Source: an uncultured Ruminococcus sp. (GTDB lineage Bacteria > Bacillota > Clostridia > Oscillospirales > Ruminococcaceae). From it: a stretch of DNA of 19,503 nucleotides. The stretch is taken from assembly GCA_900752785.1 (NCBI GenBank), contig CAADWP010000196.1, positions 1 to 19,503 on the forward strand, written 5' to 3'. Below the pieces are notes generated by a model that worked only from the letters and a program-made list of their open reading frames with translations, searched no databases and had not been told where the DNA came from. Positions 1 through 7,577 of the stretch are shown piece after piece; positions within the stretch are counted from its first letter, which is position 1, and each line of letters starts with the position of its first letter. Position numbers and translations under genes: made by a program.

Positions 1-298
1 TACCTAACCTTACCCACTCCCACGAATCAGGAATCTCAAACGGTATCTCGTCCGAAATATCCCGAATTTCCTTGCCGATCTGCTCACAGAAGGCATAAGG
101 CAAATTATGGGTAGCACCTCTGAATATCTCCGAGAATTTCTTATCCTTTTTTATCTTGCCTGCCTTGATAAGCTCCTCTTTTTCGGCTTTGATACGCTCT
201 AACAGTACGCTTGCAGGCTCATCGCCCGGATCTTGCGGAACGAGCTTACCCTGCACCGCCATCTGAAGTATGGAGTTTTTAAGCTGTTGTGCTGTCAT
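1..298 (-). CDS. hsdS: Type I restriction enzyme specificity subunit, N-terminal part (runs off left edge)
   Basis: This is the specificity subunit that chooses the DNA target for the methylase and restriction subunits of a Type I complex. Only the first 99 residues are inside the window. They start MTAQQLKNSILQMAVQGKLV and continue with PQDPGDEPASVLLERIKAEK, then end with EIPFEIPDSWEWVRLG. This N-terminal helix followed by the 'W.WV.L' entry into the first target-recognition domain is typical of Firmicutes HsdS proteins. Its ATG (296-298) overlaps the TGA of the upstream nuclease gene in a TGATG-style junction, so the two are translationally coupled. The gene is the last of the hsdR-hsdM-nuclease-hsdS operon visible here. 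Which DNA motif it recognises cannot be read, because both target-recognition domains lie outside. Confidence 0.9.
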   Translation of the reverse strand, partial: MTAQQLKNSILQMAVQGKLVPQDPGDEPASVLLERIKAEKEELIKAGKIKKDKKFSEIFRGATHNLPYAFCEQIGKEIRDISDEIPFEIPDSWEWVRLG

Positions 299-1335
299 GT
301 CTCGCCGTTCCTTTCTTCGATCAATCGCCTTTGTGTCTGAATATAGTCCTGCAATTCTTCAACAGTCGGCAGATTGTAAAGGTACTTTGAAGCAAATATC
401 TGCTTGTTATCGTTCAGCACCGAATACTTCGCTATCGTTTCATTCGGCTCGGAACAAAGGATAATGCCAAGTGTGGGATTATCATCATCATTTTTCTGCA
501 AAGCGTCAAACATACGGATATAGCTGTCCATTTGTCCAACGTCCTGATGTGTCAGCTTGCCAATTTTCAGGTCAATAAGCACATAGCATTTGAGAATACT
601 ATGGTAAAAAACAAGATCAAGATAAAAATCATCATCGTCAAAACGCATCAGTTTCTGACGTGCTACAAAACAGAAGCCACGACCGAGTTCAAGCAAAAAT
701 TCCTGTAAATTGTCAATAAGAGCCTGTTCAAGTTCAGTTTCACGCAGTTCCGGATAATTTTTCAGGTCAAGGAATTCAAGTACATACGGATCTTTTATAA
801 ACTGTTCTGGAGCGAGCTTTGCCATATTCGCATTTGCTTCTGCGATAACGCCCTCTTTGACCTGACTTCCGAGAAGTCGCTCATAATATAATGTACTGAT
901 CTGGCGGTCAAGCTGACGGCTCGACCACTGTCCCTTTGATGCTTCCTCAATGTACCAGTTTCGTGCTTCCTCAGATTTTACACGCAGGAGCGCACGATAA
1001 TGAGTCCATGTCAAATCGGTACGCAGTGCGTTCCGATTTGGAAAAGTAAGATAAAATGAACGCATATTCCGCAAATTTCGCACATCAAAGCCTTTTCCAA
1101 ATTCGCTCGTTAGCTTTTCGGATAATGTTTCCAATACTTTTTTGCCGTATTTTGCCTTTTCACTGCCGTTCTGTTCGTGTTCAACAATGATACAGCCAAT
1201 ATCCCAATATGCACCGAGCATAGCGGAGCTGACAGCTCTATATGCTTTCTGCCTGCTTTCAAGAAGAATATTTTTTATAGCATCATATAATTCCTGATCC
1301 ATATTATCGTTGTGTATTACAATATCATTACTCAT
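295..1335 (-). CDS. YhcG-like PDDEXK nuclease (DUF1016) inside the restriction operon
   Basis: A 346-residue protein of the DUF1016/YhcG family. Residues about 15-165 form the N-terminal winged-helix-like DUF1016 domain (YWDIG at 43-47, RNLRNMRSFY at 86-95, LTWTHYRALL at 108-117). Residues about 175-330 form the PDDEXK-type nuclease domain, with FIKDPYVLEFL at 179-189, a conserved E near 200, D240 in YLDLVFYH, and the DLK core at 255-257 in YVLIDLKIG, followed by Q268. Family members are predicted nucleases often found with Type I restriction systems; the substrate is not established. Here the gene overlaps the end of hsdM by 8 bases and the start of hsdS by 4, so it is translated as part of the complex operon. 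Its length and catalytic residues look intact. Confidence 0.88.
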   Translation of the reverse strand: MSNDIVIHNDNMDQELYDAIKNILLESRQKAYRAVSSAMLGAYWDIGCIIVEHEQNGSEKAKYGKKVLETLSEKLTSEFGKGFDVRNLRNMRSFYLTFPNRNALRTDLTWTHYRALLRVKSEEARNWYIEEASKGQWSSRQLDRQISTLYYERLLGSQVKEGVIAEANANMAKLAPEQFIKDPYVLEFLDLKNYPELRETELEQALIDNLQEFLLELGRGFCFVARQKLMRFDDDDFYLDLVFYHSILKCYVLIDLKIGKLTHQDVGQMDSYIRMFDALQKNDDDNPTLGIILCSEPNETIAKYSVLNDNKQIFASKYLYNLPTVEELQDYIQTQRRLIEERNGET

Positions 1336-2806
1336 CTATCTTTACTCCTAATATACCCGTGATCTGCTCCAAAATACGGTCAATATCCGCATTCAGACTT
1401 GCACGCTTCTCCTGATACTGCTGGATCAGCTCTTTCGGAGGGAGTATTTCTTCTTCCTCATGGGGAAAACCGCAGAGGTCAATGTTATAATTTCTCTCAG
1501 CAAGCTCCTCAGCCGTGTATTTCTTCGCCTTGTCAAAGCCGTCAATGGTGATCTCCTGTCGGTCACTCCACCACTCAACAGCAGGAGCAAAGTGTTCGAG
1601 CTTCATCGGCTTTGTCTTGGAGAAGTTCTTGTACCCGTCGGGCATATCCAGTCGATAGAACCATGTTTCCTTAGTAGAACCTGTCCTGTCAAAGAACAGG
1701 ATATTTGTAGTAATAGAGGTGTACGGAGCAAAAACGCTGTGCGGCATACGAATGACCGTGTGCAGGTTGAACTCGCTCATCAGCTTTTTCTTGATAGCGA
1801 CCTTTGCGTTATCCGTACCGAACAGGAAACCGTCAGGGAGAATGACCGCAGCTCTGCCGTTCTGTTTCAGACGATACATGATAACCGACATGAACAGGTC
1901 AGCAGTCTCACTGCTTGCGAGATCGGACGGGAAATGGTTTTTGACCTCGTTCTTTTCGCTGCCACCGTATGGGGGATTCATCAAAACAACATCAAACTGA
2001 TCGTCCTCCGTATAGTCGAGAACGTCCTTTAACAGCGAATTATCATGGTAAACTTTCGGTGTGTCAATATTGTGGAGCAAAAGGTTTGTGACACAGAGCA
2101 TATACGGGAACTGCTTCTTTTCGATACCGTAAACGGAAGTATCAAAAGCGGTATGATCTTCAACGGTCTTTTTCTGCGATTCAAGTGCTTTCAGCCAACT
2201 GATGATAAATCCGCCCGTACCGCAGGCAAAGTCCGCCATTTTCTCACCGATCACAGGCTTTATCATCTGAGCCATGAAATCGGTCACAGCACGGGGCGTA
2301 TAGAACTCACCAGCCGAGCCTGCACTCTGCAATTCTTTCAGGATAGATTCGTAAATATCGCCAAATGCGTGGCTTTCCTCATAATTGGTGAGGTCAAGCT
2401 CATCAATGACGTTGACTACCTGTCGGAGCAGAACACCGTCCTTCATATAGTTGTTGGTGTCCTCGAACGTAGTCTTTACGATAGCCTTGTTGATAGGTGT
2501 AGTCTTTGAGACCTGAATGCCTTTCAGCGTGGGAAACAGCGTATTATTGACGAAATCGAGCAGATCATCGCCTGTTAGTGCTGTACCCTTACCGTCATCG
2601 ACAGCCCAATTTCTCCAACGGCATTCTTCGGGAATGATAGATTCATAGGCATCATCATCAAATTCCCAATCTTCTTCCTTTGTGTCGTACACTTTGAGAA
2701 ACAGCAGCCAAGCGATCTGCTCGATACGCTGTGCATCACCGTTGATACCTGCGTCGTTTCTCATAATATCCCGTAATCTCTTCACGAAATTACCTAAACT
2801 GCTCAT
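1328..2806 (-). CDS. hsdM: Type I restriction-modification DNA methyltransferase subunit
   Basis: A 492-residue N6-adenine methyltransferase subunit that works with HsdS to methylate the host DNA and with HsdR to cut foreign DNA. The N-terminal HsdM_N helical domain covers about residues 5-140. The Rossmann-type methylase follows, with GEFYTP at 166-171, the SAM-binding motif DFACGTGGF at 192-200, and the catalytic NPPY at 277-280. The length and motif order are those of a complete HsdM. The ATG sits 3 bases after the hsdR stop. Its stop codon overlaps the start of the nuclease gene, which indicates one polycistronic message. Confidence 0.96.
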   Translation of the reverse strand: MSSLGNFVKRLRDIMRNDAGINGDAQRIEQIAWLLFLKVYDTKEEDWEFDDDAYESIIPEECRWRNWAVDDGKGTALTGDDLLDFVNNTLFPTLKGIQVSKTTPINKAIVKTTFEDTNNYMKDGVLLRQVVNVIDELDLTNYEESHAFGDIYESILKELQSAGSAGEFYTPRAVTDFMAQMIKPVIGEKMADFACGTGGFIISWLKALESQKKTVEDHTAFDTSVYGIEKKQFPYMLCVTNLLLHNIDTPKVYHDNSLLKDVLDYTEDDQFDVVLMNPPYGGSEKNEVKNHFPSDLASSETADLFMSVIMYRLKQNGRAAVILPDGFLFGTDNAKVAIKKKLMSEFNLHTVIRMPHSVFAPYTSITTNILFFDRTGSTKETWFYRLDMPDGYKNFSKTKPMKLEHFAPAVEWWSDRQEITIDGFDKAKKYTAEELAERNYNIDLCGFPHEEEEILPPKELIQQYQEKRASLNADIDRILEQITGILGVKIDE

Positions 2807-2809
2807 GTT

Positions 2810-5146
2810 TTATACCACCTTGTATATTTCTTCTTCAAGCTCACGGATCGCCTGCAAATAGCCGTCCTTACCGCCAAACAGCTTGACGAGCGCGGCAGGC
2901 TTGCCCATTCTGATAAACGGATCGAGCTTCAACACCTGCGTATCCTCTATCTGATAGATTCCCTCGTTGGAGTACATTTCAAGCAGAGCGTCAATGACCT
3001 CTCTCGCCATTCCGCTGTACTTGCTGATGAAGTCACGCTTCTTCACAGCATTTGCACGTTCTCTCCGTGTCAGCGGTTTCTTGTCGAACGCAACATGAAT
3101 GATGAAATCAAAATCGTCTATATCTCCCATACCCTGCGATTCTTTCAAGGCTTGCAGGTCAATACCGTGTTCCTTGAAAAGCTCGGATATGGTCTTTTTC
3201 TTTTCCTCGCCGTTCCAACTTCTGATAAAATGCTCTAAGTCGGCATATTCTCCGAGGATATTTGTTCTTGTATAGTCTATGATGTTCTCATGTCGGAGGA
3301 GCTTGCCGTCGGCATCGTACACCGATACCACCTTGTTGATGATACGGACAGTACAGCCGTTCACATCAACATAGGGCTTCTCCTGCGGCTCAGGAGGAGG
3401 GGCAGGCGGATCGACAATAATATCCGGTCCCTCTTTTGGTTTCGGAGGGTGATAGTTCGGATCAATTTCAACCGGACCGTCCCACTTTTCATCGTAGAAC
3501 AGCCTTGTCACACCTCTGAAATCCATAACTACAAAGTGCGTCTTGCCCTCTTTTTCACGCAGTCTGGTACCTCTGCCGATAATCTGCTTGAACTCGGTCA
3601 TAGAGCCGATATTCTCATCAAGCACGATCAGCTTTGTCATTTTGCAGTCAGCACCCGTAGACAGGAGCTTGGAAGTCGTGGCGATAACAGGATAAGGAGA
3701 GCCGACAGAGATGAAGTAATCGAGCTTGCTCTTGCCGTACTCGTCTGAGCCTGTGATACGCACCACATAATCAGGATTCTGAGCAACCATATCCGCATTG
3801 AAGTTGACAAGAGCCACTCTCATACGCTCCGCAGCGTCCTCAGTCGCACAGAATACGATCGTTTTCTGCATACGGTCTGTGCTGATAAGGTAGTTCGTAA
3901 TTTCAAGCGCAACCTGGTTGATTCTGTCCTGAATGATGATATTGTAGTCATAGTCGGTATTGTTGTATATCCTGTCCTCGATCTCGTTGCCGTAGTAATC
4001 AAGCTGTCCTTTCAGCGGTCTCCAGCCGTCACTAATGTCTGTTGTGATGCTGATGACCTTAAACGGGGCGAGAAATCCGTCCTCTATGCCGTTTTTGAGG
4101 GAGTATGTGTAGATCGGTTCGCCAAAATACGAAATGTTAGAAGTATATGTTGTCTCCTTCGGAGTAGCGGTCATACCGATCTGTGTAGCCGAGGAGAAGT
4201 ATTCCAGTATCCTGCGCCACTTGCTGTCCTCTTTGGCACTGCCTCTGTGACACTCGTCCACGATGATAAGGTCAAAGAAATCCTTGTCGAAAAGCTCAGA
4301 GAAATGCTCCTTGTCATCATCACCGATCAACTGCTGATACAGCGAGAAATAGACCTGATGTGAGGTGATAGTGGTTTTGTTATCCTTAGCAACATTGATC
4401 TTGTGGATAACCTTTTCAAGCGGAGAGAAATCCTGCTGAATGGACTGATCCACAAGGATATTCCTGTCGGCAAGATACAGTATCTTACGCTTCATACCGC
4501 TTTTCAGCAGACGGTACACGATCTGGAACGCAGTATAAGTCTTGCCCGTGCCTGTTGCCATGACGAGCAGGAGTCTCATTACACCACGAGCAATCGCATC
4601 AACAGTACGGTTTACTGCCACTCGCTGATAATATCTCGGCTCGTAGGTATTCTGGCTTGAATAGTAAGGCTGGCTGATGACTGCAAGCTCATTCTCAGAC
4701 AGACCTTGCCCGCCGTTCGCATTTGCCTTGTATCGTTCCATAAGCTCATCAGGTGTAGGAAAATCATCAAGTGCGATCTCACGCTCCATACCTGTCAGCA
4801 TATCGTGTTCATAGAAAGCATCACCGTTGGAGCTGTAAACGAAAGGTACGTCCATCATCTGAGCATAAGCGATAGCCTGCTGTAAGCCAAATGATACGCT
4901 ATGGTTGTTGTCCTTAGCTTCAACGATCGCTATGGGGAAACTGCTGCTCCAATACAGGACATAATCGGCAAACTTAGCACTTTTCTTATCACGATGAACA
5001 AAGTTACCGTTCAGACAGATCTTACCGTCGGTGATCCTTGTTTCCATTGTAATTCTACTCTTATCCCATTTTGCGAGGATAGCAGGAGTGATATATTGAA
5101 GTTTAATATCTTCCTCAGACATTTCTTTTTTTGAGAGTATGGTCAT
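2810..5146 (-). CDS. hsdR: Type I restriction endonuclease, ATP-dependent translocase subunit (EcoEI type)
   Basis: A 778-residue restriction/translocation subunit. An N-terminal nuclease domain carries the D-ExK pattern (D61 in ADYVLYW, E76 and K78 in IVEAK). The superfamily 2 helicase core shows Walker A MATGTGKT at 196-203, DECH at 297-300, TATP at 326-329 and motif VI QIIGRGTRLR at 521-530. A proline-rich linker (about 560-590) leads to an EcoEI-type C-terminal domain that should contact HsdM. The length is usual for the EcoEI-like group. The ATG is preceded by GGAGG at 5154-5158 with 7 bases of spacing, behind a sigma-A promoter at 5201-5229. It is the first gene of the restriction operon and looks intact. 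Confidence 0.96.
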   Translation of the reverse strand: MTILSKKEMSEEDIKLQYITPAILAKWDKSRITMETRITDGKICLNGNFVHRDKKSAKFADYVLYWSSSFPIAIVEAKDNNHSVSFGLQQAIAYAQMMDVPFVYSSNGDAFYEHDMLTGMEREIALDDFPTPDELMERYKANANGGQGLSENELAVISQPYYSSQNTYEPRYYQRVAVNRTVDAIARGVMRLLLVMATGTGKTYTAFQIVYRLLKSGMKRKILYLADRNILVDQSIQQDFSPLEKVIHKINVAKDNKTTITSHQVYFSLYQQLIGDDDKEHFSELFDKDFFDLIIVDECHRGSAKEDSKWRRILEYFSSATQIGMTATPKETTYTSNISYFGEPIYTYSLKNGIEDGFLAPFKVISITTDISDGWRPLKGQLDYYGNEIEDRIYNNTDYDYNIIIQDRINQVALEITNYLISTDRMQKTIVFCATEDAAERMRVALVNFNADMVAQNPDYVVRITGSDEYGKSKLDYFISVGSPYPVIATTSKLLSTGADCKMTKLIVLDENIGSMTEFKQIIGRGTRLREKEGKTHFVVMDFRGVTRLFYDEKWDGPVEIDPNYHPPKPKEGPDIIVDPPAPPPEPQEKPYVDVNGCTVRIINKVVSVYDADGKLLRHENIIDYTRTNILGEYADLEHFIRSWNGEEKKKTISELFKEHGIDLQALKESQGMGDIDDFDFIIHVAFDKKPLTRRERANAVKKRDFISKYSGMAREVIDALLEMYSNEGIYQIEDTQVLKLDPFIRMGKPAALVKLFGGKDGYLQAIRELEEEIYKVV

Positions 5147-5200
5147 AATTGCACCTCCACTTCCGATAAGTCTAAATTATGCGAAGTTATACTTGACACC

Positions 5201-5229
5201 ATTATACCATATTTTGCACAAATAGTCAA
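5201..5229 (-). promoter_or_regulatory. Sigma-A promoter of the restriction operon
   Basis: Read on the minus strand, TTGACT (5224-5229) and TATAAT (5201-5206) are separated by exactly 17 bases, about 55 bases before the hsdR ATG. No other promoter of this quality is seen in the operon, so all four genes are probably read from here. Confidence 0.85.
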
Positions 5230-5264
5230 TGATTCTACGGGCGTTTTTCTAAATATTTCACCGA

Positions 5265-5278
5265 GGACTTATAAGTCC
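5265..5278. promoter_or_regulatory. Perfect 14-bp palindrome between regulator and restriction operon
   Basis: GGACTTATAAGTCC is a perfect inverted repeat lying 36 bases upstream of the hsdR -35 box and just past the terminator of the XRE gene. A half-site ATAAGTC recurs at 5166-5172 in the hsdR leader. It is a candidate operator for the neighbouring XRE regulator; this is inferred from position and symmetry only. Confidence 0.4.
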
Positions 5279-5286
5279 AGTATGGG

Positions 5287-5322
5287 TAAAAAAATACGGC
5301 TACTGCATCTTTTGCAGTAGCC
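5287..5322 (-). terminator. Rho-independent terminator of the XRE gene
   Basis: A perfect 10-bp stem (GGCTACTGCA / TGCAGTAGCC, 5298-5322) with a 5-base loop is followed on the minus strand by GTATTTTTTT. It begins 6 bases after the XRE stop codon. It separates the regulator transcript from the downstream restriction operon. Confidence 0.9.
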
Positions 5323-5327
5323 AATGC

Positions 5328-5636
5328 TTATTTATTCAGAACATCGCTCATATTCAGCAGAGCAGCAGCTTTTTCATCAGACAGCCTGCGGAAATTCTCA
5401 ATCAAGTGTCGTTCGTTTTCCGTAAGATAGGTACATTCCGTATCATCATTGAACATTTCAGCAAGTGAAGAACCGAGAGCGACCGCCAGACGATTCAGCG
5501 TTTCAATGGTGGGCTGCCGTGTGCCTTCTTCAATGCCCTTGATATGGTGTCCCGACACTCCCGTAAGCTGTGTAAGGCGGTACATAGACATTTTCTTATC
5601 TTCCCTGAGTTTGTGCAGTTTCTTGCCGACTTCCAT
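5328..5636 (-). CDS. XRE-family transcriptional regulator
   Basis: A 102-residue DNA-binding protein. A Cro/C1-type helix-turn-helix occupies about residues 5-60 (KLHKLREDKKMSMYRLTQLT, then SGHHIKGIEEGTRQPTIETL and LAVALGSSLAEMF), followed by a short acidic tail. The start at 5636 was chosen because GGGGCGG lies 4 bases before this ATG and the helix-turn-helix begins directly after it; a longer upstream reading has no family-like content. It is divergent from the integrase and upstream of the restriction operon in the same direction. It could therefore control the integrase, the restriction genes, itself, or a combination; the target is not shown. Confidence 0.9.
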   Translation of the reverse strand: MEVGKKLHKLREDKKMSMYRLTQLTGVSGHHIKGIEEGTRQPTIETLNRLAVALGSSLAEMFNDDTECTYLTENERHLIENFRRLSDEKAAALLNMSDVLNK

Positions 5637-5666
5637 AAAACCGCCCCTTTCGTATTGATTACTTTT

Positions 5667-5695
5667 ATTATATACCTTATCGGGCAATAAAATAA
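5667..5695 (-). promoter_or_regulatory. Probable promoter of the XRE gene
   Basis: On the minus strand a consensus TATAAT (5667-5672) lies 30 bases before the XRE start, with a weak TTATTT at 17-base spacing. The spacer holds CCGATAAG, whose complement CTTATCGG recurs in the hsdR leader (5164-5171), a possible shared operator. Confidence 0.55.
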
Positions 5696-5708
5696 TATCC
5701 GTGTGGGC

Positions 5709-5737
5709 TTGAATATATGGACATTTAGGTGTATAAT
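5709..5737 (+). promoter_or_regulatory. Possible rightward promoter ahead of the integrase
   Basis: TTGAAT (5709-5714) and TATAAT (5732-5737) are spaced 17 bases apart. The -10 box lies 2 bases before the ATG at 5740, so a message from here would be nearly leaderless for the ancestral start, or would serve the internal start at 5891. Confidence 0.45.
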
Positions 5738-5739
5738 AT

Positions 5740-5890
5740 ATGGTAACAAAAGTGAATAGGAGCAGTTGGAACAACGTATCAGCGAAAAGATGGAAGATGG
5801 GAATGCAGAATTTCTCTGGGAAAAGATGAAAACGGCAAAAGAAAATTCCGTTCCTTCTATGGTAAAACCCGTGAAGAAGCGGAATACAGA
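5740..5890 (+). other. Out-of-frame N-terminal coding segment of the integrase (frameshift)
   Basis: Upstream of the integrase ORF the same frame still codes for a typical arm-type DNA-binding (AP2-like) integrase N-terminus: GTTYQRKDGRWECRISLGKD then ENGKRKFRSFYGKTREEAEY. No ATG, GTG or TTG in that frame can start it; the frame is closed by TGA at 5753. The likely true start is ATG 5740 (MVTKVNRSS, with AGGTG 8 bases upstream), which is in another frame. Removing one T in the AGTTGG at 5764-5769 joins the two into a normal N-terminus of about 367 residues. This is either a +1 mutation or a sequencing error. Confidence 0.75.
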
Positions 5891-6844
5891 ATGATGATCT
5901 CTCAGCAAAACGCTAATGAAGTGTATGCTGTAACGGAAATGACGGTCAGAGAACTTGTGACAGAATGGATATATGTACAGTCTGCACGGCTGAAAGAATC
6001 AACGGCAGCTAACTACCGTATGAAAGCAGAGAAACATATTATCCCTGCTTTTGGCAACATTCAGTGTTGTCTGCTGAAAGCAAAAGATATATACGCTTTT
6101 GTTGAACGAAAACTGAAAGAAGGCTTATCAGCACGTTATCTTGCAGATATTATTGTACTGTTAAAATCGGTGTTCCGCTATGCCAGCCGTGAGTATCACA
6201 TTAAAAATGTGCTTGATGGTATTGTTATGCCAAAGCGGAGAAAAGCCGAGATTGATGTCTTGTCTAAAGCACAGCAGGAAAAATTGAGAAATTTTATTGA
6301 CAGTCATGCAAATCTTGGAACACTCGGTGTTTCGCTCTCAATGTATATGGGACTGCGAGTTGGTGAAATATGCGCTCTGCAATGGGGAGATATTGATCTC
6401 GAAAAACGGACTTTAACAGTCAGAAAAACCATACAAAGAGTACAATGCTTTACAGGTGATAAGAAAACCAGATTAACGATCACAGAGCCGAAAAGCAACT
6501 GTTCCAAGCGTGAAATTCCTATTCCTGATTGCCTTGTTCCTATGCTGACCAAGTTCAAAAGCAGAAATAATGTTTATGTTGTTTCGGGTACAAGAAAGCC
6601 GATAGAGCCACGTACAATGCAGTACCGCTTTGCTAAAATACTGAATAACGCATATCTTCCGTCAGTCCACTTTCACAGTCTTCGTCATTTATTTGCAACA
6701 AACTGTGTAAAGTTAGGGTTTGACGTAAAAACACTGTCTGAGATATTAGGTCACAGCTCTATTGAAATCACGATGAACCTTTATGTGCATTCCGATATGG
6801 AGCGTAAACGTGCCTGCATGAGCCTTGTATCGCAGGCTGCTTAA
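5891..6844 (+). CDS. Tyrosine-type site-specific integrase (N-terminus frameshifted)
   Basis: A tyrosine recombinase of the Tn916/phage integrase type. The SAM-like core-binding domain covers about residues 17-105, and the catalytic domain about 125-310. All catalytic residues are visible: R156 in GLRVGEICALQW, K201 in TEPKS, H262 and R265 in HSLRH, H288 in LGHSS, and nucleophile Y298 in MNLYVH. The first in-frame ATG is 5891, with only a weak GAAG-type ribosome site. The family normally carries another 50 residues of arm-binding domain, which is encoded upstream but one base out of frame. The protein may therefore be made without its arm-binding domain or not at all. It is divergent from the XRE gene, the usual layout of an integration/excision control module. 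Confidence 0.88.
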   Translation: MMISQQNANEVYAVTEMTVRELVTEWIYVQSARLKESTAANYRMKAEKHIIPAFGNIQCCLLKAKDIYAFVERKLKEGLSARYLADIIVLLKSVFRYASREYHIKNVLDGIVMPKRRKAEIDVLSKAQQEKLRNFIDSHANLGTLGVSLSMYMGLRVGEICALQWGDIDLEKRTLTVRKTIQRVQCFTGDKKTRLTITEPKSNCSKREIPIPDCLVPMLTKFKSRNNVYVVSGTRKPIEPRTMQYRFAKILNNAYLPSVHFHSLRHLFATNCVKLGFDVKTLSEILGHSSIEITMNLYVHSDMERKRACMSLVSQAA

Positions 6845-6850
6845 CGTCAT

Positions 6851-6869
6851 ACGTTCGTAACAAGAACGT
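6851..6869. repeat. Short inverted repeat just after the integrase
   Basis: ACGTTC and GAACGT flank a 7-base spacer starting 7 bases after the integrase stop codon. A second weak pair (TTTTGC/GCAAAA) lies at 6934-6951. No T-run follows either, so these are not convincing terminators. The position is where an attachment site could lie, but no second copy was found in the window. The remainder of 6870-7016 holds nothing recognisable. Confidence 0.3.
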
Positions 6870-7016
6870 CACTGAGCATCTTGAAAACTGAATATTATAG
6901 GGAGAAAATTCGGTTTTATCGCCAAATACCTAATTTTGCGAAAAAGCAAAAACATATTCGTTATGTATAGGATTTGTCTGGTTCATTGGAATTATACATA
7001 ATCTAAACACAGCGCT

Positions 7017-7047
7017 TTGACGGTAACAGGAAAGCGGCTTATATAAT
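7017..7047 (+). promoter_or_regulatory. Probable promoter of the SLOG gene pair
   Basis: TTGACG (7017-7022) and TATAAT (7042-7047) are separated by 19 bases, slightly long, and lie 23 bases before the ATG at 7070. A GGAGG ribosome site is at 7058-7062. Confidence 0.55.
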
Positions 7048-7069
7048 TGACATAAACGGAGGAATCCCC

Positions 7070-7555
7070 ATGAGAAAATCAGTTTGCTTTACCGGACACA
7101 GAAGCTTCACAGGTGATACCGAGAACTTAGATACACGGCTGTATGACATACTGGAAAGAGCAATCATCAAAAAGAATGCTGCTGATTTTTACACCGGAGG
7201 TGCTGTGGGGTGGGACGAACTGGCTGCCCAGACCGTTTTAAAACTGCGTGAAGTCTATCCGCACATTAAGCTGCACCTGATCCTGCCCTGTTCCAATGAG
7301 GAGCAAACAGCAAAATGGACAAAGGAACAGAAAGCTGAATTTTACCGTATTCTTGATCTTGCCGATACGATAGAATATACATCGGAGCATTATTATCACG
7401 ATTGTATGAAAGTGCGGAATACCCGTCTTGTGGAGCTTGCCGACTTCTGCTTCTGCTTTTGGGATACGACCAGGCAGCAAAGCGGGACGGCACAGACGGT
7501 TAGAATGGCGCAAAAAAAGAAAATCATGATCGTTAACTTCTTCAGGACAATTTGA
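7070..7555 (+). CDS. SLOG-family protein (DUF1273/YpsA-like)
   Basis: A 161-residue Rossmann-like protein of the SLOG superfamily (DUF1273/YpsA group), which is thought to bind nucleotide-type ligands. Diagnostic features are the first strand with CFTGHR at residues 6-11, the glycine-rich GGAVGWDELAA after the second strand, the LILPC strand, the AD..EYTSEHYYHDCM segment, RNTRLVELADFC, and the SGTAQTVRMA helix near the end. GGAGG stands 7 bases before the ATG. It is followed 22 bases later by a diverged paralogue, probably on the same message. Standalone copies are common on Firmicutes mobile elements; the ligand and role are unknown. Confidence 0.85.
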   Translation: MRKSVCFTGHRSFTGDTENLDTRLYDILERAIIKKNAADFYTGGAVGWDELAAQTVLKLREVYPHIKLHLILPCSNEEQTAKWTKEQKAEFYRILDLADTIEYTSEHYYHDCMKVRNTRLVELADFCFCFWDTTRQQSGTAQTVRMAQKKKIMIVNFFRTI

Positions 7556-7577
7556 AAAAGAAATTATGAGGTAAATT

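Noticed and set aside
6841..7069. Attachment site or rRNA-spacer-like sequence (CTTGAAAACTGAATA) after the integrase
   Set aside because: The motif resembles fragments seen in other contexts, but no second copy exists in the window and no RNA gene could be recognised.
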